Positions 7,001 to 15,900 of a stretch of 33,191 nt of DNA are shown here, piece by piece. A model generated the notes under the pieces. The model did not search any database and was not told the DNA's origin. It worked only from the letters and a program-made list of their open reading frames with translations. The number at the start of each line of letters is the position of its first letter. The first letter of the stretch is position 1. Source of the stretch: Flavobacteriales bacterium (lineage in GTDB: Bacteria > Bacteroidota > Bacteroidia > Flavobacteriales_D > Crocinitomicaceae); NCBI GenBank assembly GCA_947475095.1, contig CANJLG010000027.1:1-33191 (forward strand), in the 5' to 3' direction. The position numbers and the translations under genes were made by a program.

Positions 7001-9102
7001 ACTTAGTCAGCGGCTTAAATACCATTGTTATTTCAGCCACCAACAATTGTGGCAATGACATTGAAACGATCCAGACTACTTTCGCGCCTTGTTTGCCTGC
7101 GCAAATTTCCATAAGCTCCCCTGTGAGTGCCGGTTTATCAGTTAGTAGTCAATCATTTATGTTTAGTGCAATGCTGACGAACGTCTCTAATGCGCAAGAA
7201 ATTTCCTTAACCCTCAACGACGTCATTCAAAACAATCTTAGTTTTTCCAACGGTATCCTTAGCAGTAATCTCAGCTTACAAGAAGGTATAAATACTATTG
7301 TTATTCAGGCAAGCACACCCTGCGGTAGAGTATCACAATTAAGCACCGTTACTTACAATAATTGTGTTGCGCCTCTTGTAACTACGTCTATTTCGGCAGG
7401 TACTGTGGTAACTAATGCAAACTATAACTTTATTGGTCAGGTTCAAAACGTAATCAATAGTGAAGCAATCAGTTTAACACTAAATGGACAAAACATCAGT
7501 ACTTTTAGCTTTGAGGCAGGGCAAATTGTGGCATCTGTTACGCTCCAACCAGGAATTAACACCTTTTATTTAAATGCAAGTAACGAATGTGGGAATGACA
7601 ATGATATCAGCGTAGTGGATTACGAAACATGTATTTCCCCAGTAGTGATGATTAGTAATGCTTCTGGAACCCAAGTTACCAATTCGAACTTTAATTTACT
7701 CGCAAGTATTCAGAATGTAACAAGCCTTCAAAACATCAATGCAAGCTTAAATGGCAATGCAATTTCGGCACTAAGCTTTAATAACGGTCAAGTGTTGGCT
7801 AACCTAACCTTGCAACCTGGAATCAATCAATTTGTAATTACTGCCACAAATGCGTGCGGCAACGATAGCAAGAGTATAACAGTTGACTATATAAATTGTA
7901 GTCAGCCTTCTCTTACTATCAATGGGGTAACTGGAGCGAGCGTTTCAACATCCATCTATGCCTTTCAAGCAAATGTAATGAACATGGCTACTGCGCAAGG
8001 TATATCTCTTTCATTGAATGGAAATACTATAAGTAATTTCAATTATTTGAACGGACAATTGACCTGCAACATCAATTTGCTACCGGGATCAAATGTATTT
8101 GTATTATCGGCTAGTAATGCTTGCGGTAATACCACAGAAACATTTACCCTTAGTTACCTTCCTTGTACTTCACCAGTTGTAAGTATTAGTGGAAGTATTC
8201 CTAATAATTCAAGTACCCAAGACGGAAGCCTCGCCCTAGTTGCCTCCATCACAAATTACGACAACCAAACCCTTGTGGAAATAACAAAAAATGGGACTGT
8301 CATCAGCGGTTACACCAACAACAACGGTCAACTATCTGGAACCATCAACCTGCCATTGGGGACTACTACAATTACCGTAAGCGCTACCAAACCATGTGGT
8401 ACAGATCTTAAAACCTATGTGGTTACCCGTTGTAAAGCGCCAACAGTTACATTAAATATGCCGAATGCAATGAGTACAAGTGTGCAATCCTCAACATATT
8501 TTATCCAACTTAATCTAGCCAATGTAGATAATATAAGCATGGTTAATGCTACCCAAAATGGCAGTCCAATCACAAGCTTGACGCTTTCTAATACGATACT
8601 GGGCGGGCAAGTAACCCTACAACCTGGTCTAAATACATTTATCATCGGTGTCAATACAAATTGTGGTGTAGCTTCAGCTACTTTTCAACTAAACTATTCG
8701 CAAGGAAGCATTGCCCCGCCGAATGAACAAGGAAACGGATCCGATAATAATGGTCAAAAAGGATCAAATGAGAATAAAAATGAAAAACCTGTAACGCCAA
8801 CACCGGCTAAACCTGTAACACCAGCACCGGCTAAACCCGTAACTCCAGCACCAGCTAAACCTGTAACACCAGCACCAGCTAAACCTGTAACACCAGCACC
8901 GGCTAAACCTGTAACACCAGCACCAGCTAAACCCGTAACTCCAGCACCGGCTAAACCCGTAACTCCAGCTCCAGCTAAACCTGTAACTCCAGCACCGGAT
9001 AAACCTATAACACCGGCGCCAGCTAAACCCGTAAAGCCAATAAAAGCGACTCCAACTGTTCCAGTTGAAAAGAAACCTGAAGAAAAAGGAGGCGGAAAAT
9101 AA
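4057..9102 (+). CDS. Giant surface protein: outer-membrane barrel, 14 two-cysteine repeats, Pro/Lys-rich tail
   Basis: The product is 1681 residues. Residues 1-19 are a signal peptide ending SSAQ. Residues about 20-265 resemble a small porin or OmpA-like beta-barrel ([42 protein letters not shown]). Residues 290-1548 are 14 tandem domains of 88-93 residues. Each opens with Cys-x-x-Pro or a close variant and contains QNVxxxQEIxLxLNG-like strands, LQPGxNTFxIxATN and then a conserved CG; I infer an Ig-like fold with at least one disulfide per domain. Residues 1577-1656 are ten copies of KPVTPAPA or variants, followed by a Lys/Glu/Gly-rich end. I see no type IX sorting domain, so the export route of the repeats is unclear. 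Likely roles are adhesion or envelope linking, by inference. It is divergent from the sorting-domain/PorP pair. Confidence 0.85.
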   Translation: MIKIYLSFLFAFITLYSSAQRVDYDHSSKWFLGLNAGATWNSNDVKNKTAAGWGFTLGKSYNYDYGKILSFDLRGRYLRGYWYGQDLDTTSLANYTGTALSTFKDSSGFTVNNFQADVHRLAFELVIHANKIKENSGFDPYIFGGVGLTWHQTFGDLTNDFGYYSYDSLLANGPISDGVLSTYLNGTFDSPLDGSSASKYKVNFMPSLGFGLGYQLGKRATIGIEHKTTFTLADNFDGYISTSPRIKNDVYHYTSVYLQLRFKAREEKEIVDPIVPDNSSNNINNFNTPCPKPIISISQQTITTNTSTYNLQASISGINNQNEIQISSQYGVAIPTIYSSTTNKLNANLTLQPGSNTFTITAQNNCGIDSKTIVIIYNTCKTPAIIITNPSSNELTVGASSFVFSALVQNVNSQQNISLFVNNVPQTNFTYNAVSGQIQSNIALIAGVNTIRIDALNNCGTSTASTTIIYNNCITPQLQLISPSASGSTVSNNDLNIKINLVGFKNKNELSVLQNGVQVSNFSMNNNVLEIPAQLVIGLNTFTVNGTNLCGSDAISLAVTYQICVSPIITLINPATTISSTLNGNYRCRMKVENSLQANIQLMLNNQQITNFTYNATTKTIDASLTLLPGNNTLILNASNPCGTDIETVYINNENCKTPTVVINGAPNTTVISPSYTLISVIQNITTAQEISVSQNGSIVNFDYTNGVVSCFSALQPGINTFVVTATNGCGRDSETFTITYNNCISPQITLINPTASGITVANPNYNFQALLSNISNAQNISIKFNGVTTAVNFQNGVVNAPLILLEGTNKIQLNVTNPCGTDNEVITINYSLCKSPVITIQNPNTQITTTNNASATINGNVQNISSAQEISLLLNNVAVPVILSGNSFTAVINFQPGVNSIKLTATNACGSDVFQTNITYNNCITPNITLSAAIAAVATSQQVAINASTQNISTAQQLSCMLNGISQPFTFSNNTISASLNLVSGLNTIVISATNNCGNDIETIQTTFAPCLPAQISISSPVSAGLSVSSQSFMFSAMLTNVSNAQEISLTLNDVIQNNLSFSNGILSSNLSLQEGINTIVIQASTPCGRVSQLSTVTYNNCVAPLVTTSISAGTVVTNANYNFIGQVQNVINSEAISLTLNGQNISTFSFEAGQIVASVTLQPGINTFYLNASNECGNDNDISVVDYETCISPVVMISNASGTQVTNSNFNLLASIQNVTSLQNINASLNGNAISALSFNNGQVLANLTLQPGINQFVITATNACGNDSKSITVDYINCSQPSLTINGVTGASVSTSIYAFQANVMNMATAQGISLSLNGNTISNFNYLNGQLTCNINLLPGSNVFVLSASNACGNTTETFTLSYLPCTSPVVSISGSIPNNSSTQDGSLALVASITNYDNQTLVEITKNGTVISGYTNNNGQLSGTINLPLGTTTITVSATKPCGTDLKTYVVTRCKAPTVTLNMPNAMSTSVQSSTYFIQLNLANVDNISMVNATQNGSPITSLTLSNTILGGQVTLQPGLNTFIIGVNTNCGVASATFQLNYSQGSIAPPNEQGNGSDNNGQKGSNENKNEKPVTPTPAKPVTPAPAKPVTPAPAKPVTPAPAKPVTPAPAKPVTPAPAKPVTPAPAKPVTPAPAKPVTPAPDKPITPAPAKPVKPIKATPTVPVEKKPEEKGGGK
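4924..8700 (+). repeat. 14 tandem ~270-bp degenerate coding repeats
   Basis: The repeats encode the two-cysteine domains. At protein level each unit runs from C[x][x]P through PGxNTxxxxAxNxCGxD to xYNN. Units are diverged at DNA level, so the array is old and stable, unlike the minisatellite after it. A few units carry an extra cysteine (the fourth, fifth, eighth and twelfth). Confidence 0.85.
8785..9024 (+). repeat. 24-bp minisatellite, 10 copies, coding KPVTPAPA
   Basis: Ten in-frame 24-bp units begin AAACCTGTAAC or AAACCCGTAAC, with differences mostly at third positions. Unit 1 has Thr for one Ala, unit 9 ends in Asp, and unit 10 has Ile for Val. Near-identical units suggest recent copy-number change by slippage or recombination. 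The encoded tail is extended, proline-rich and positively charged. Confidence 0.92.
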
Positions 9103-9148
9103 GCCTGCCTTTTATTAGAAATTACTTTTCAAAATCAATACAAATTAG

Positions 9149-9156
9149 TATCTTCG
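9149..9156 (+). promoter_or_regulatory. Likely -7 box for the PpiD-like gene
   Basis: TATCTTCG lies 20 bases before the ATG and fits the TAnnTTTG -7 consensus of the Bacteroidota primary sigma factor at seven of eight positions. No clear TTG -33 element is seen at the usual spacing, so the call is moderate. Confidence 0.45.
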
Positions 9157-9176
9157 CACACTAATAAAAAAAGAAT

Positions 9177-11408
9177 ATGGCAATTATTGGAAAAATACGT
9201 GAAAAATCTGGACTTTTAGTTGGAATCGTTGGGCTAGCTTTATTGGCTTTCGTTTTAGGGGATTATCAAAGTATGTTTGGAAAATCAGAAGGCGTTTATG
9301 GTATCGGCCTTGTTAAGGGGGAGAAAGTAAATGCAGAAGTATACAGTCAATTAAGTGCTAGAGTGCAGGATGCAGATAGGAATCAAGCTGCCAAAGATCA
9401 GAAAGAATTTGGGGAAAAAGAGATAGCCGATGCAAATGATAAAGCTTGGAAATTTATGGTGGATTCTACACTCCTAAACATAGAATATCAATCACTTGGA
9501 ATTAATGTAACTGATAAAGAATTTAATGCTTATTTATTTGCTACCGATGGATTTAATCCAATACAAAATTTAGCTCAATACTTTACCGACTCATTAACGG
9601 GTGCGGTATCTGAAAAGTCAACCATTGCTGGTCGTCAGAAATTACAAGCAGAAATTACAAAATTAAAAGCAAGCAAAGAGCCAGGTGCAAAAAAGCAATG
9701 GGAAGACTTTAAAAAAGGTATTACTGATCAAAGAAAACAAGAAAAATATAACGATTTAATCGAGCAAGGAGTTTACGTTACGAGCTTGGAAGCTCGAAAT
9801 GAATATGAATCTAAAAATGTAAAAAAGAATATTTCTTTCGTTCAACGATCTTATAGCGAAATAAGTGACTTGTCACTAAAAGTGACAGAAAGTGAATTAA
9901 AAGCATTTTATGAAGCTCACAAATCCGAAGCGAAATATAAGAACAGAACTTCCTCAAGAGATATAAAATTATTTGATGTAGCCATTAATCCATCAAAAAC
10001 AGACTCTACAAATTTCTCTTCGGAAATCAATAAGCTAAAACAAAGTTTTTCTTCTTCAACAAACGATTCGTTATTCGTATTGAAAGAGAGTGAAAACAAG
10101 ATGTATTTTGGCGATAAACGTGCAACTGCTGTACCTCAGAATCATGAGAAGGCAAACAGATTTATGTCTTACCCTCCTGATTTCGATACTATTTTTAAAA
10201 GAGCCACCATTGGAGAAATTGTTTCCTATTCAATGGGGGACAAGTATTTGGTTTCTAAAGTTATTGGTTTTACTCCATCTAAACTTAAAGCCCGGCATTT
10301 GTTAATCTCGACGAATCAATCAAAGGATACTAACGTTATTGCCGCAAAACAAAAAATGGCAGATAGTTTATTGAAAGTTATCAATAAAGATAATTTTGAG
10401 TCATTGGTTTCAAAATACAGCGATGATCCAGGATCAAAAGATAAAGGGGGTTTATATGAAAATTTTCTGGAAGGGGAAATGGTTAAAGAATTTAGTGATT
10501 TTTGTGCAACAAAGGATATTGGTCAAATTGGTATAGTTAAAACGGAGTTTGGATTTCATATTATTGAAGCATTAGAAAGAAGTTCTTCCTTTTTTCCCGT
10601 ATTAGCCACCATTCAAAAATCTTTAAAGCCATCTGAATTAAGTCTTTCTGACATTGAATCAAAAGTTGATGGCGTACTTTATAAAATAGATAATGCTATT
10701 GCTAAAATTGAAAGTGAAAATGGTAAGATTAGTAAATTTGAAAAAATAGCTAAGGAAGAAAATTATTTTGTTCGTACAATAACAATGGACGACAATAACC
10801 CCAAAATTGATTACCGTTCGGGAATTAATTATTCAAAAGCGCAGAGTGATCTTTTACGATTAGCTTACGCTGAAGAAACTAAGATTGGTTCAATTACTTC
10901 AGCTCCGATATTCGATAAAAACAAATACATTATTGCCATCTTGGCAAATATTAAAGAAAAAGGGGAGCCTAAATACGAAGATGTAAAGGAGAGAATGGAA
11001 AAGGATATTTTAATTGATAAAAAAGCGAAAAAATTAATCTCTGAAATGTCTAAAACTAAAAATTTAGCCTCATTAGCGTCACTTTTTAAAACGAGTGTAA
11101 TTGACACATCTGTAACATTTTCTGCCATGAATATTGGCAACTTTAGCGAGCCAGAAATTATTGGTTCATTATTTTCCCTTATTAAAGATGGTCAAACCAC
11201 CCTTCCTTTAAAAGGCAGTATGGGAGTATACGTAATTAAGGTAAATAATACATTAAAAGCTCCTGCAGTTGCTAACAACAATGCAGAAAGAGACGAGCTC
11301 TTGAATCGATATAAATCAAATGCTATGCGTTTAGCCATTGATGGATTAGAGAAAGCGGCAGAAGTAGTGGATAACAGAGCGTTATTCTTCGCTTCAATAA
11401 GGCTTTAA
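9177..11408 (+). CDS. PpiD/SurA-like periplasmic peptidyl-prolyl isomerase
   Basis: The product is 743 residues. A short cytoplasmic N-terminus and one membrane helix (about 12-28, LLVGIVGLALLAFVLGD) anchor a large periplasmic part, as in PpiD. A SurA_N-like chaperone region follows (about 45-250). The parvulin PPIC domain spans about 369-466, from LKARHLLIS through YSDDPGSKDKGGLYENF to GFHIIEAL. A second helical chaperone segment closes the protein. PpiD-type foldases assist proteins leaving the Sec translocon; here the natural clients would be outer-membrane barrels such as those encoded on both sides. It lies 74 bp after the giant protein and converges on the PLC-like lipoprotein gene with a 20-bp gap. 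Confidence 0.88.
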   Translation: MAIIGKIREKSGLLVGIVGLALLAFVLGDYQSMFGKSEGVYGIGLVKGEKVNAEVYSQLSARVQDADRNQAAKDQKEFGEKEIADANDKAWKFMVDSTLLNIEYQSLGINVTDKEFNAYLFATDGFNPIQNLAQYFTDSLTGAVSEKSTIAGRQKLQAEITKLKASKEPGAKKQWEDFKKGITDQRKQEKYNDLIEQGVYVTSLEARNEYESKNVKKNISFVQRSYSEISDLSLKVTESELKAFYEAHKSEAKYKNRTSSRDIKLFDVAINPSKTDSTNFSSEINKLKQSFSSSTNDSLFVLKESENKMYFGDKRATAVPQNHEKANRFMSYPPDFDTIFKRATIGEIVSYSMGDKYLVSKVIGFTPSKLKARHLLISTNQSKDTNVIAAKQKMADSLLKVINKDNFESLVSKYSDDPGSKDKGGLYENFLEGEMVKEFSDFCATKDIGQIGIVKTEFGFHIIEALERSSSFFPVLATIQKSLKPSELSLSDIESKVDGVLYKIDNAIAKIESENGKISKFEKIAKEENYFVRTITMDDNNPKIDYRSGINYSKAQSDLLRLAYAEETKIGSITSAPIFDKNKYIIAILANIKEKGEPKYEDVKERMEKDILIDKKAKKLISEMSKTKNLASLASLFKTSVIDTSVTFSAMNIGNFSEPEIIGSLFSLIKDGQTTLPLKGSMGVYVIKVNNTLKAPAVANNNAERDELLNRYKSNAMRLAIDGLEKAAEVVDNRALFFASIRL

Positions 11409-11428
11409 GTTATTTTATTTTAGGATAT

Positions 11429-12526
11429 TTATTCCTTTCTTATTAGGAATTCTTCTCCTAATTGAATAATAAATTTACCAATCGCTGGATCTGGCTTATA
11501 GTAATCTGTTGAGATAATTTGCGCATTGGATTTCAATGCGGCATTAAACCTTGAATAGTCATTTGCGCGTGCCTCCAATGTTCCAGCATCTGATCGTGTC
11601 CGGACGATATAATTTGCGGTTAGTTTCTTTATTTCCTCCTCGTTACCAATTGGATCATTTCGCAATAAAAACACAACGTTTTCATCGGATGCGTGGCCGT
11701 AAAGAAAAATAGGTCTTTCCGCTTTATTAGTATATAGTTCAACGTTATCGCCCTCTAAAATAAAGAAGGTTTTTCCTCTGCACTCTGATAATAAAGGCCA
11801 ACCTTCAAGGTTAACCCGCTCCCTTAACGAAGCATAATTCTTTTTCATTTCTGATGGTGAAAATAATAGGCCATCAGGGAAGTTAGCTTCAATGAGGCTA
11901 TCAAGCAAATGAAATGTGTTAGGAGTAAATTGTGTTGCTCGTTTGAATCCGACCCAGCGTAAGAACTTCGAAAGATCTGCTGGTGAGGAAGATTTAACTT
12001 CAAGATTAATAAATAATGGGCAATGCAAGGGGTGCTTAATGCTCCAATCTCTAATTTCAGAAAGAGCAGCTTCCAGCGTTAGATAATTCGTTTCGTAATC
12101 AATATCAGCGATATGTAGTACTTTAAATCCGGGAGATTTTAGCGCTTTCTCCTTTGATTTAGTCTTTAATCCAAATACAAATGAATTGATTTTTCGCTTT
12201 GCAAACTTCCCTCCTTTTGGATCAAAGTAAATATCCAATTCGAACCCCCTGACCAAATAATCAGAGAGCTGGGTACTTAATAATTCGTGTCCATATTCCA
12301 ATTGAATAGGGTCGTTTTCCGCGCCAATTTTATTTTTTACTTTAGCTAGAAATTTCATAAGCTTAGGGTCTGGTTTTTTCTTATAGCTATTATGAGATGC
12401 CAAAATTCGAATCTGGTTTAAGCGAAGTGAATTTGTTTCTTGAGAAAAACCTATTGTGATACATCCACTATAAAAAAAGCCTATGGCGAGAAAAAAAAAG
12501 TAAAAAAAAGCTTGGGGTTTTTTCAA
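11429..12526 (-). CDS. PI-PLC-like (Ca2+-dependent phosphodiesterase family) lipoprotein
   Basis: The product is 365 residues. The signal ends FYSGC, with C22 the likely lipidated residue, so the enzyme should be membrane-tethered. It matches the Ca2+-dependent phosphoinositide-specific phospholipase C family: ILASHNSY with H45, then RGFELDIYFDPKGG with E96 and D98, and VLHIADIDY with H138, giving the expected His/acid/His arrangement early in a TIM barrel. The natural substrate is not evident; Bacteroidota with inositol lipids or hosts with GPI anchors are possible sources. The only start that keeps the signal peptide is a TTG at 12524-12526; the next in-frame Met lies past the first catalytic motif. 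It is 11 bp after the acetyltransferase gene and probably co-transcribed with sprA. Confidence 0.78.
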   Translation of the reverse strand: MKKPQAFFYFFFLAIGFFYSGCITIGFSQETNSLRLNQIRILASHNSYKKKPDPKLMKFLAKVKNKIGAENDPIQLEYGHELLSTQLSDYLVRGFELDIYFDPKGGKFAKRKINSFVFGLKTKSKEKALKSPGFKVLHIADIDYETNYLTLEAALSEIRDWSIKHPLHCPLFINLEVKSSSPADLSKFLRWVGFKRATQFTPNTFHLLDSLIEANFPDGLLFSPSEMKKNYASLRERVNLEGWPLLSECRGKTFFILEGDNVELYTNKAERPIFLYGHASDENVVFLLRNDPIGNEEEIKKLTANYIVRTRSDAGTLEARANDYSRFNAALKSNAQIISTDYYKPDPAIGKFIIQLGEEFLIRKE

Positions 12527-12537
12527 GTGGGGATCTT

Positions 12538-12999
12538 TTAGATGGAATAATCAAAAAATAATCGGCCATTTAGCCATTGATCAGATAATTCAGCATTATT
12601 TTTCTTGTAAAAATTAATGGCTGGGTGATTCCAATTCAGCACTTGCCAATCCATTCTAGGCACCTTATTTTTTTTAGCCTCTGCCACTACCCGATCAAAG
12701 AGTGTTTGCCCTATCTGAAATTTACGATACGATTCTTGAACATAAATATCCTCTAAATATAGGCAAACTCCTTTCCATGTTGAATAGGAATAATAATAAA
12801 GCGCAAAAGCGATAATCTCCTGATCATCTTCTTTTTCAGCGACTATTGCAAAGCAGATTTTATCAATAAATAGATGACGGTGAAGAGCTTCCGGCGTATT
12901 AATAACTGCGCTTGGCTCAAGTTCGAATACTGCTAATTGATTAATTAACTGATGAATAGTTTGTTCATCTCCTGGTTTTGCATCCCGATAAATGATCAT
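12538..12999 (-). CDS. GNAT-family N-acetyltransferase, diamine/thialysine acetyltransferase type
   Basis: The product is 153 residues and covers a full GNAT fold. It opens IYRDAKPGDEQTI; the region TWKGVCLYLEDIYVQESYRK is characteristic of spermidine/spermine and thialysine acetyltransferase relatives; then come WQVLNWN and AINFYKKNNAE near the end. The acetyl-CoA pyrophosphate loop, normally RGxGIG, reads RKFQIG, so the first glycine of the motif is lost while the last is kept. The substrate is probably a small amine, by family resemblance only. Its ATG overlaps the sprA stop by four bases (ATGA at 12996-12999), so translation is coupled to sprA. Confidence 0.82.
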   Translation of the reverse strand: MIIYRDAKPGDEQTIHQLINQLAVFELEPSAVINTPEALHRHLFIDKICFAIVAEKEDDQEIIAFALYYYSYSTWKGVCLYLEDIYVQESYRKFQIGQTLFDRVVAEAKKNKVPRMDWQVLNWNHPAINFYKKNNAELSDQWLNGRLFFDYSI

Positions 13000-15900
13000 T
13001 GTACACCAGCTAAATTAAAGCGCACTTTAATTCCCGTATTTAAATTCCCCGTTGCATAACTAGTCGCTACTTTTGGTGTGTTAATGTTTTGATCGTAGAA
13101 GAACGTCATGGTGAGATTTGGTGATAAATTGTAATCAATATTAAACTTAAAGGCTACCATTTGTTGACCTGCTGTTTTCTGATTGGTGTTTTCAACCACC
13201 TTTCTAATTACGGTTAAATTATCACGGAACGAAAAATTTATCCCTGCATTAACATCGCTAGCAGGTAATTTTTTAAACAATTTCACCTTCGTGATTTTAG
13301 ATTGCAACCCGACAACAATTTCTTCAGAAAGGACTTCCGTTACCTGATTATTATTTAAAGAAAGAGTTGCTTGCCGATCCTTCTTGTATTCAAATTTAGT
13401 GGTGAGTGATTGTCCAAATACCATCCAAGTAGCATCAAGACCAATCAATGGAGAAAATTGCTCGCTTATCGTTACATTTTGCACTTGCAATCCTGAAATG
13501 ATATTATTATTTAAATCCAAGGCATTTGCATTGCCACTATTATCAAAAGTAGCCGCTAAATTCGATTGAATACCACTCACGCTAACCGTTGAATTATAGG
13601 CATGTCTGACAACGAATGATTTAATAATATTCTTAGCAAAAGGAAATTTAGATAGACCATTATACGTAACGCTCCAATTAGGAAGCGGTGTGTTTTTAAC
13701 TGGATTGATTGACCTGCTGCTTACGCTACTGTTACTATAAGCTGTTAAAAAAGCACCTAGCACAACTTCTTGTTGACTACCAGAATACCCACTATAATAA
13801 CCTGAAGGCAAAAGATTGGCATTTGGATTTTGCGCGCCAATTATTTGAGAAACGTTAAGCCTATTCGCTAATAAATTTTGAAATACCTGAGACGATCCAT
13901 CGCTGTTTAAACTCGCAAAAGCAGTTCCAATATTGAGGGTAGAATAAGTAAGCGTTGATGTTTCAAATTGACTTTGTCCTTCAAAATCAGCAGTTTGTGT
14001 ATTCCAGCGATAAAATTCACCAGAATTTCTACTGTAATTCCGATTCATTTTAAGTTCAACATTAAAATCTTTGAAAGGTTCTAAACTTGCCCTCATGTTT
14101 AATGTTGTAGCATGGGTAGTAGTAAATTGCTTATTTAAGTTTTCGTTTTGCACCAACCAATTATTAGTGGTTGAAAGATTAGCGACATTAAATCCATTTG
14201 AATTTCCCCAAACATCATATCCTTGCCTTCCGAATGCAAATCCAGCTAACTGTGTGCTTGAGCCATTCATTCCTAATATACTTGATTCCTGATTATAGCC
14301 AGGGAGTAAGGTCCCATCATTGATGGTGTATGTTCCGGATACATTTCTAATCGTCATAGCAATTCGGGCGAAAAATCCACCCACCGGATTTACTTTTTCT
14401 TTTTCACGTTCTTTTCGACGTTTTTTGCGTTCGAATTGACGTTTTTTGCGTTCGAATTTTCGACGTTCCTTTTTGGTCATTTCTTCTAAAGGCTTTGGCG
14501 GTTTTAATTCTTCTTCATTTGCCTTCGGATCACCGGGCTTCGTCTTTTCTGTACCATTAAGCTCTTTAGGATTGAGCGCCCCACGGGAATTTCGACCATC
14601 AGCAAGTACACGTTTAAAATAAGGAATTTTATTATACATCGTTACGAAATTGGCTTGCGATGTCATGTTGATAGACCGATTATTTTGAATGGTATTCCCA
14701 AATTCGCTTTGACCTAAAGGTGCTCGCTGCCAATTGTAAGTTCCAGAATATTTAACATTTGCGGTAAGCCAATCTGTTAGAGGAAGTTTATCTAAAGGAA
14801 TGGTATAACTGAGGCTATACGTATGCCCATAATCCATTGTTTTCCCAAAGGTTGACATTTGTGAACGAATGGTGTCTTTAAACTCTTGAAAGCCAGCTTG
14901 ATCAAGTTTTCTATCAACCCTACTATTTCCTTCTTCAAAGATTGATTTATTGGTAGCGGTAAAACTTGCCTTCAAATTCTTAGTAATATCATACCCGATA
15001 TTATAGTTCCTAGTCCAATCGAAACGTTTCAAGAAAATAGGATCAAATTCATAGTTCGGCACTAAATTATTTCTAACCTGCCTTTCATTGTATATCCGCG
15101 AAAAATCATTGGTAAAGGAAATGTTTTTGGGCATTAGGAATACATTGACATCCTTAATTAATTGGAACCATTTTGATTTTTGAACGGGCTTCCATTTCTT
15201 GAACGGCTCAATGGCTTTACCTGCAAAGGTGTAATTATAGTTTAGGGCACCGGTCCATGTTTTGGTTTTATCGTAATTAATATTAAAATCTCGTTTAAGA
15301 TTTTCAGAGAAGGCATAGCTTGCCGACCAATTAGAAATTCTATAAAAGTATGGCTTTGCTCCCGCTTTCGCTTCCTTGCGAACATTAGTGAAATTATATG
15401 ATTTTCGTTCCGTAAAATCTTGTCCCATTTTTGCACGTTCTTTTCGTGTGGCCGGATCGTAATCAGCGAGTTTAATATCTGGATTAAATGGATCGTATTC
15501 AGGATTAATAATACCCAAAGAATAACCATAAAAGAAAGGTAATGATAAGCGTGTTTGTTTTCCGAAAAACTGACCTAATTGAACATTCGCATTCATATCA
15601 ACACCAATTCTCTCATTTCGTTGTCGTTCTTGTACTCTACTTTCGACACTTCCCCAATTAATTCCAGAATAATTTCCAGAGGCAGAAACAGTAGCAAAAT
15701 CAGCTAATTGCACTTGCATTTGCCCAACAGCTGCAGATCCTCCTTCGCTTACAAAATCTGTTAATCGCAACTCGTTAATCCAAACAATAGCACAATCTGC
15801 TTGACCATCATCTGGCCAATTATTTTTAGGATCGCTTTGTAAAGGATTACGAACCCCAACCATAATTGTGCGGATACCTTGAAGATTTGGACTTCCTTTG

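Noticed and set aside
8785..9024. 24-bp repeat as a regulatory iteron array or origin
   Set aside because: It keeps the reading frame, varies mainly at third positions and lies inside a long gene, so it is coding.
11415..11462. Short inverted repeats between the convergent PpiD-like and PLC-like genes as a bidirectional terminator
   Set aside because: The best stem is only 7 bp (ATTAGGA/TCCTAAT), AT-rich, and lies within the end of the PLC-like gene; not enough support.
15242..15529. Minus-strand frame of 95 codons inside sprA
   Set aside because: It is an alternative frame wholly inside sprA, with no domain.
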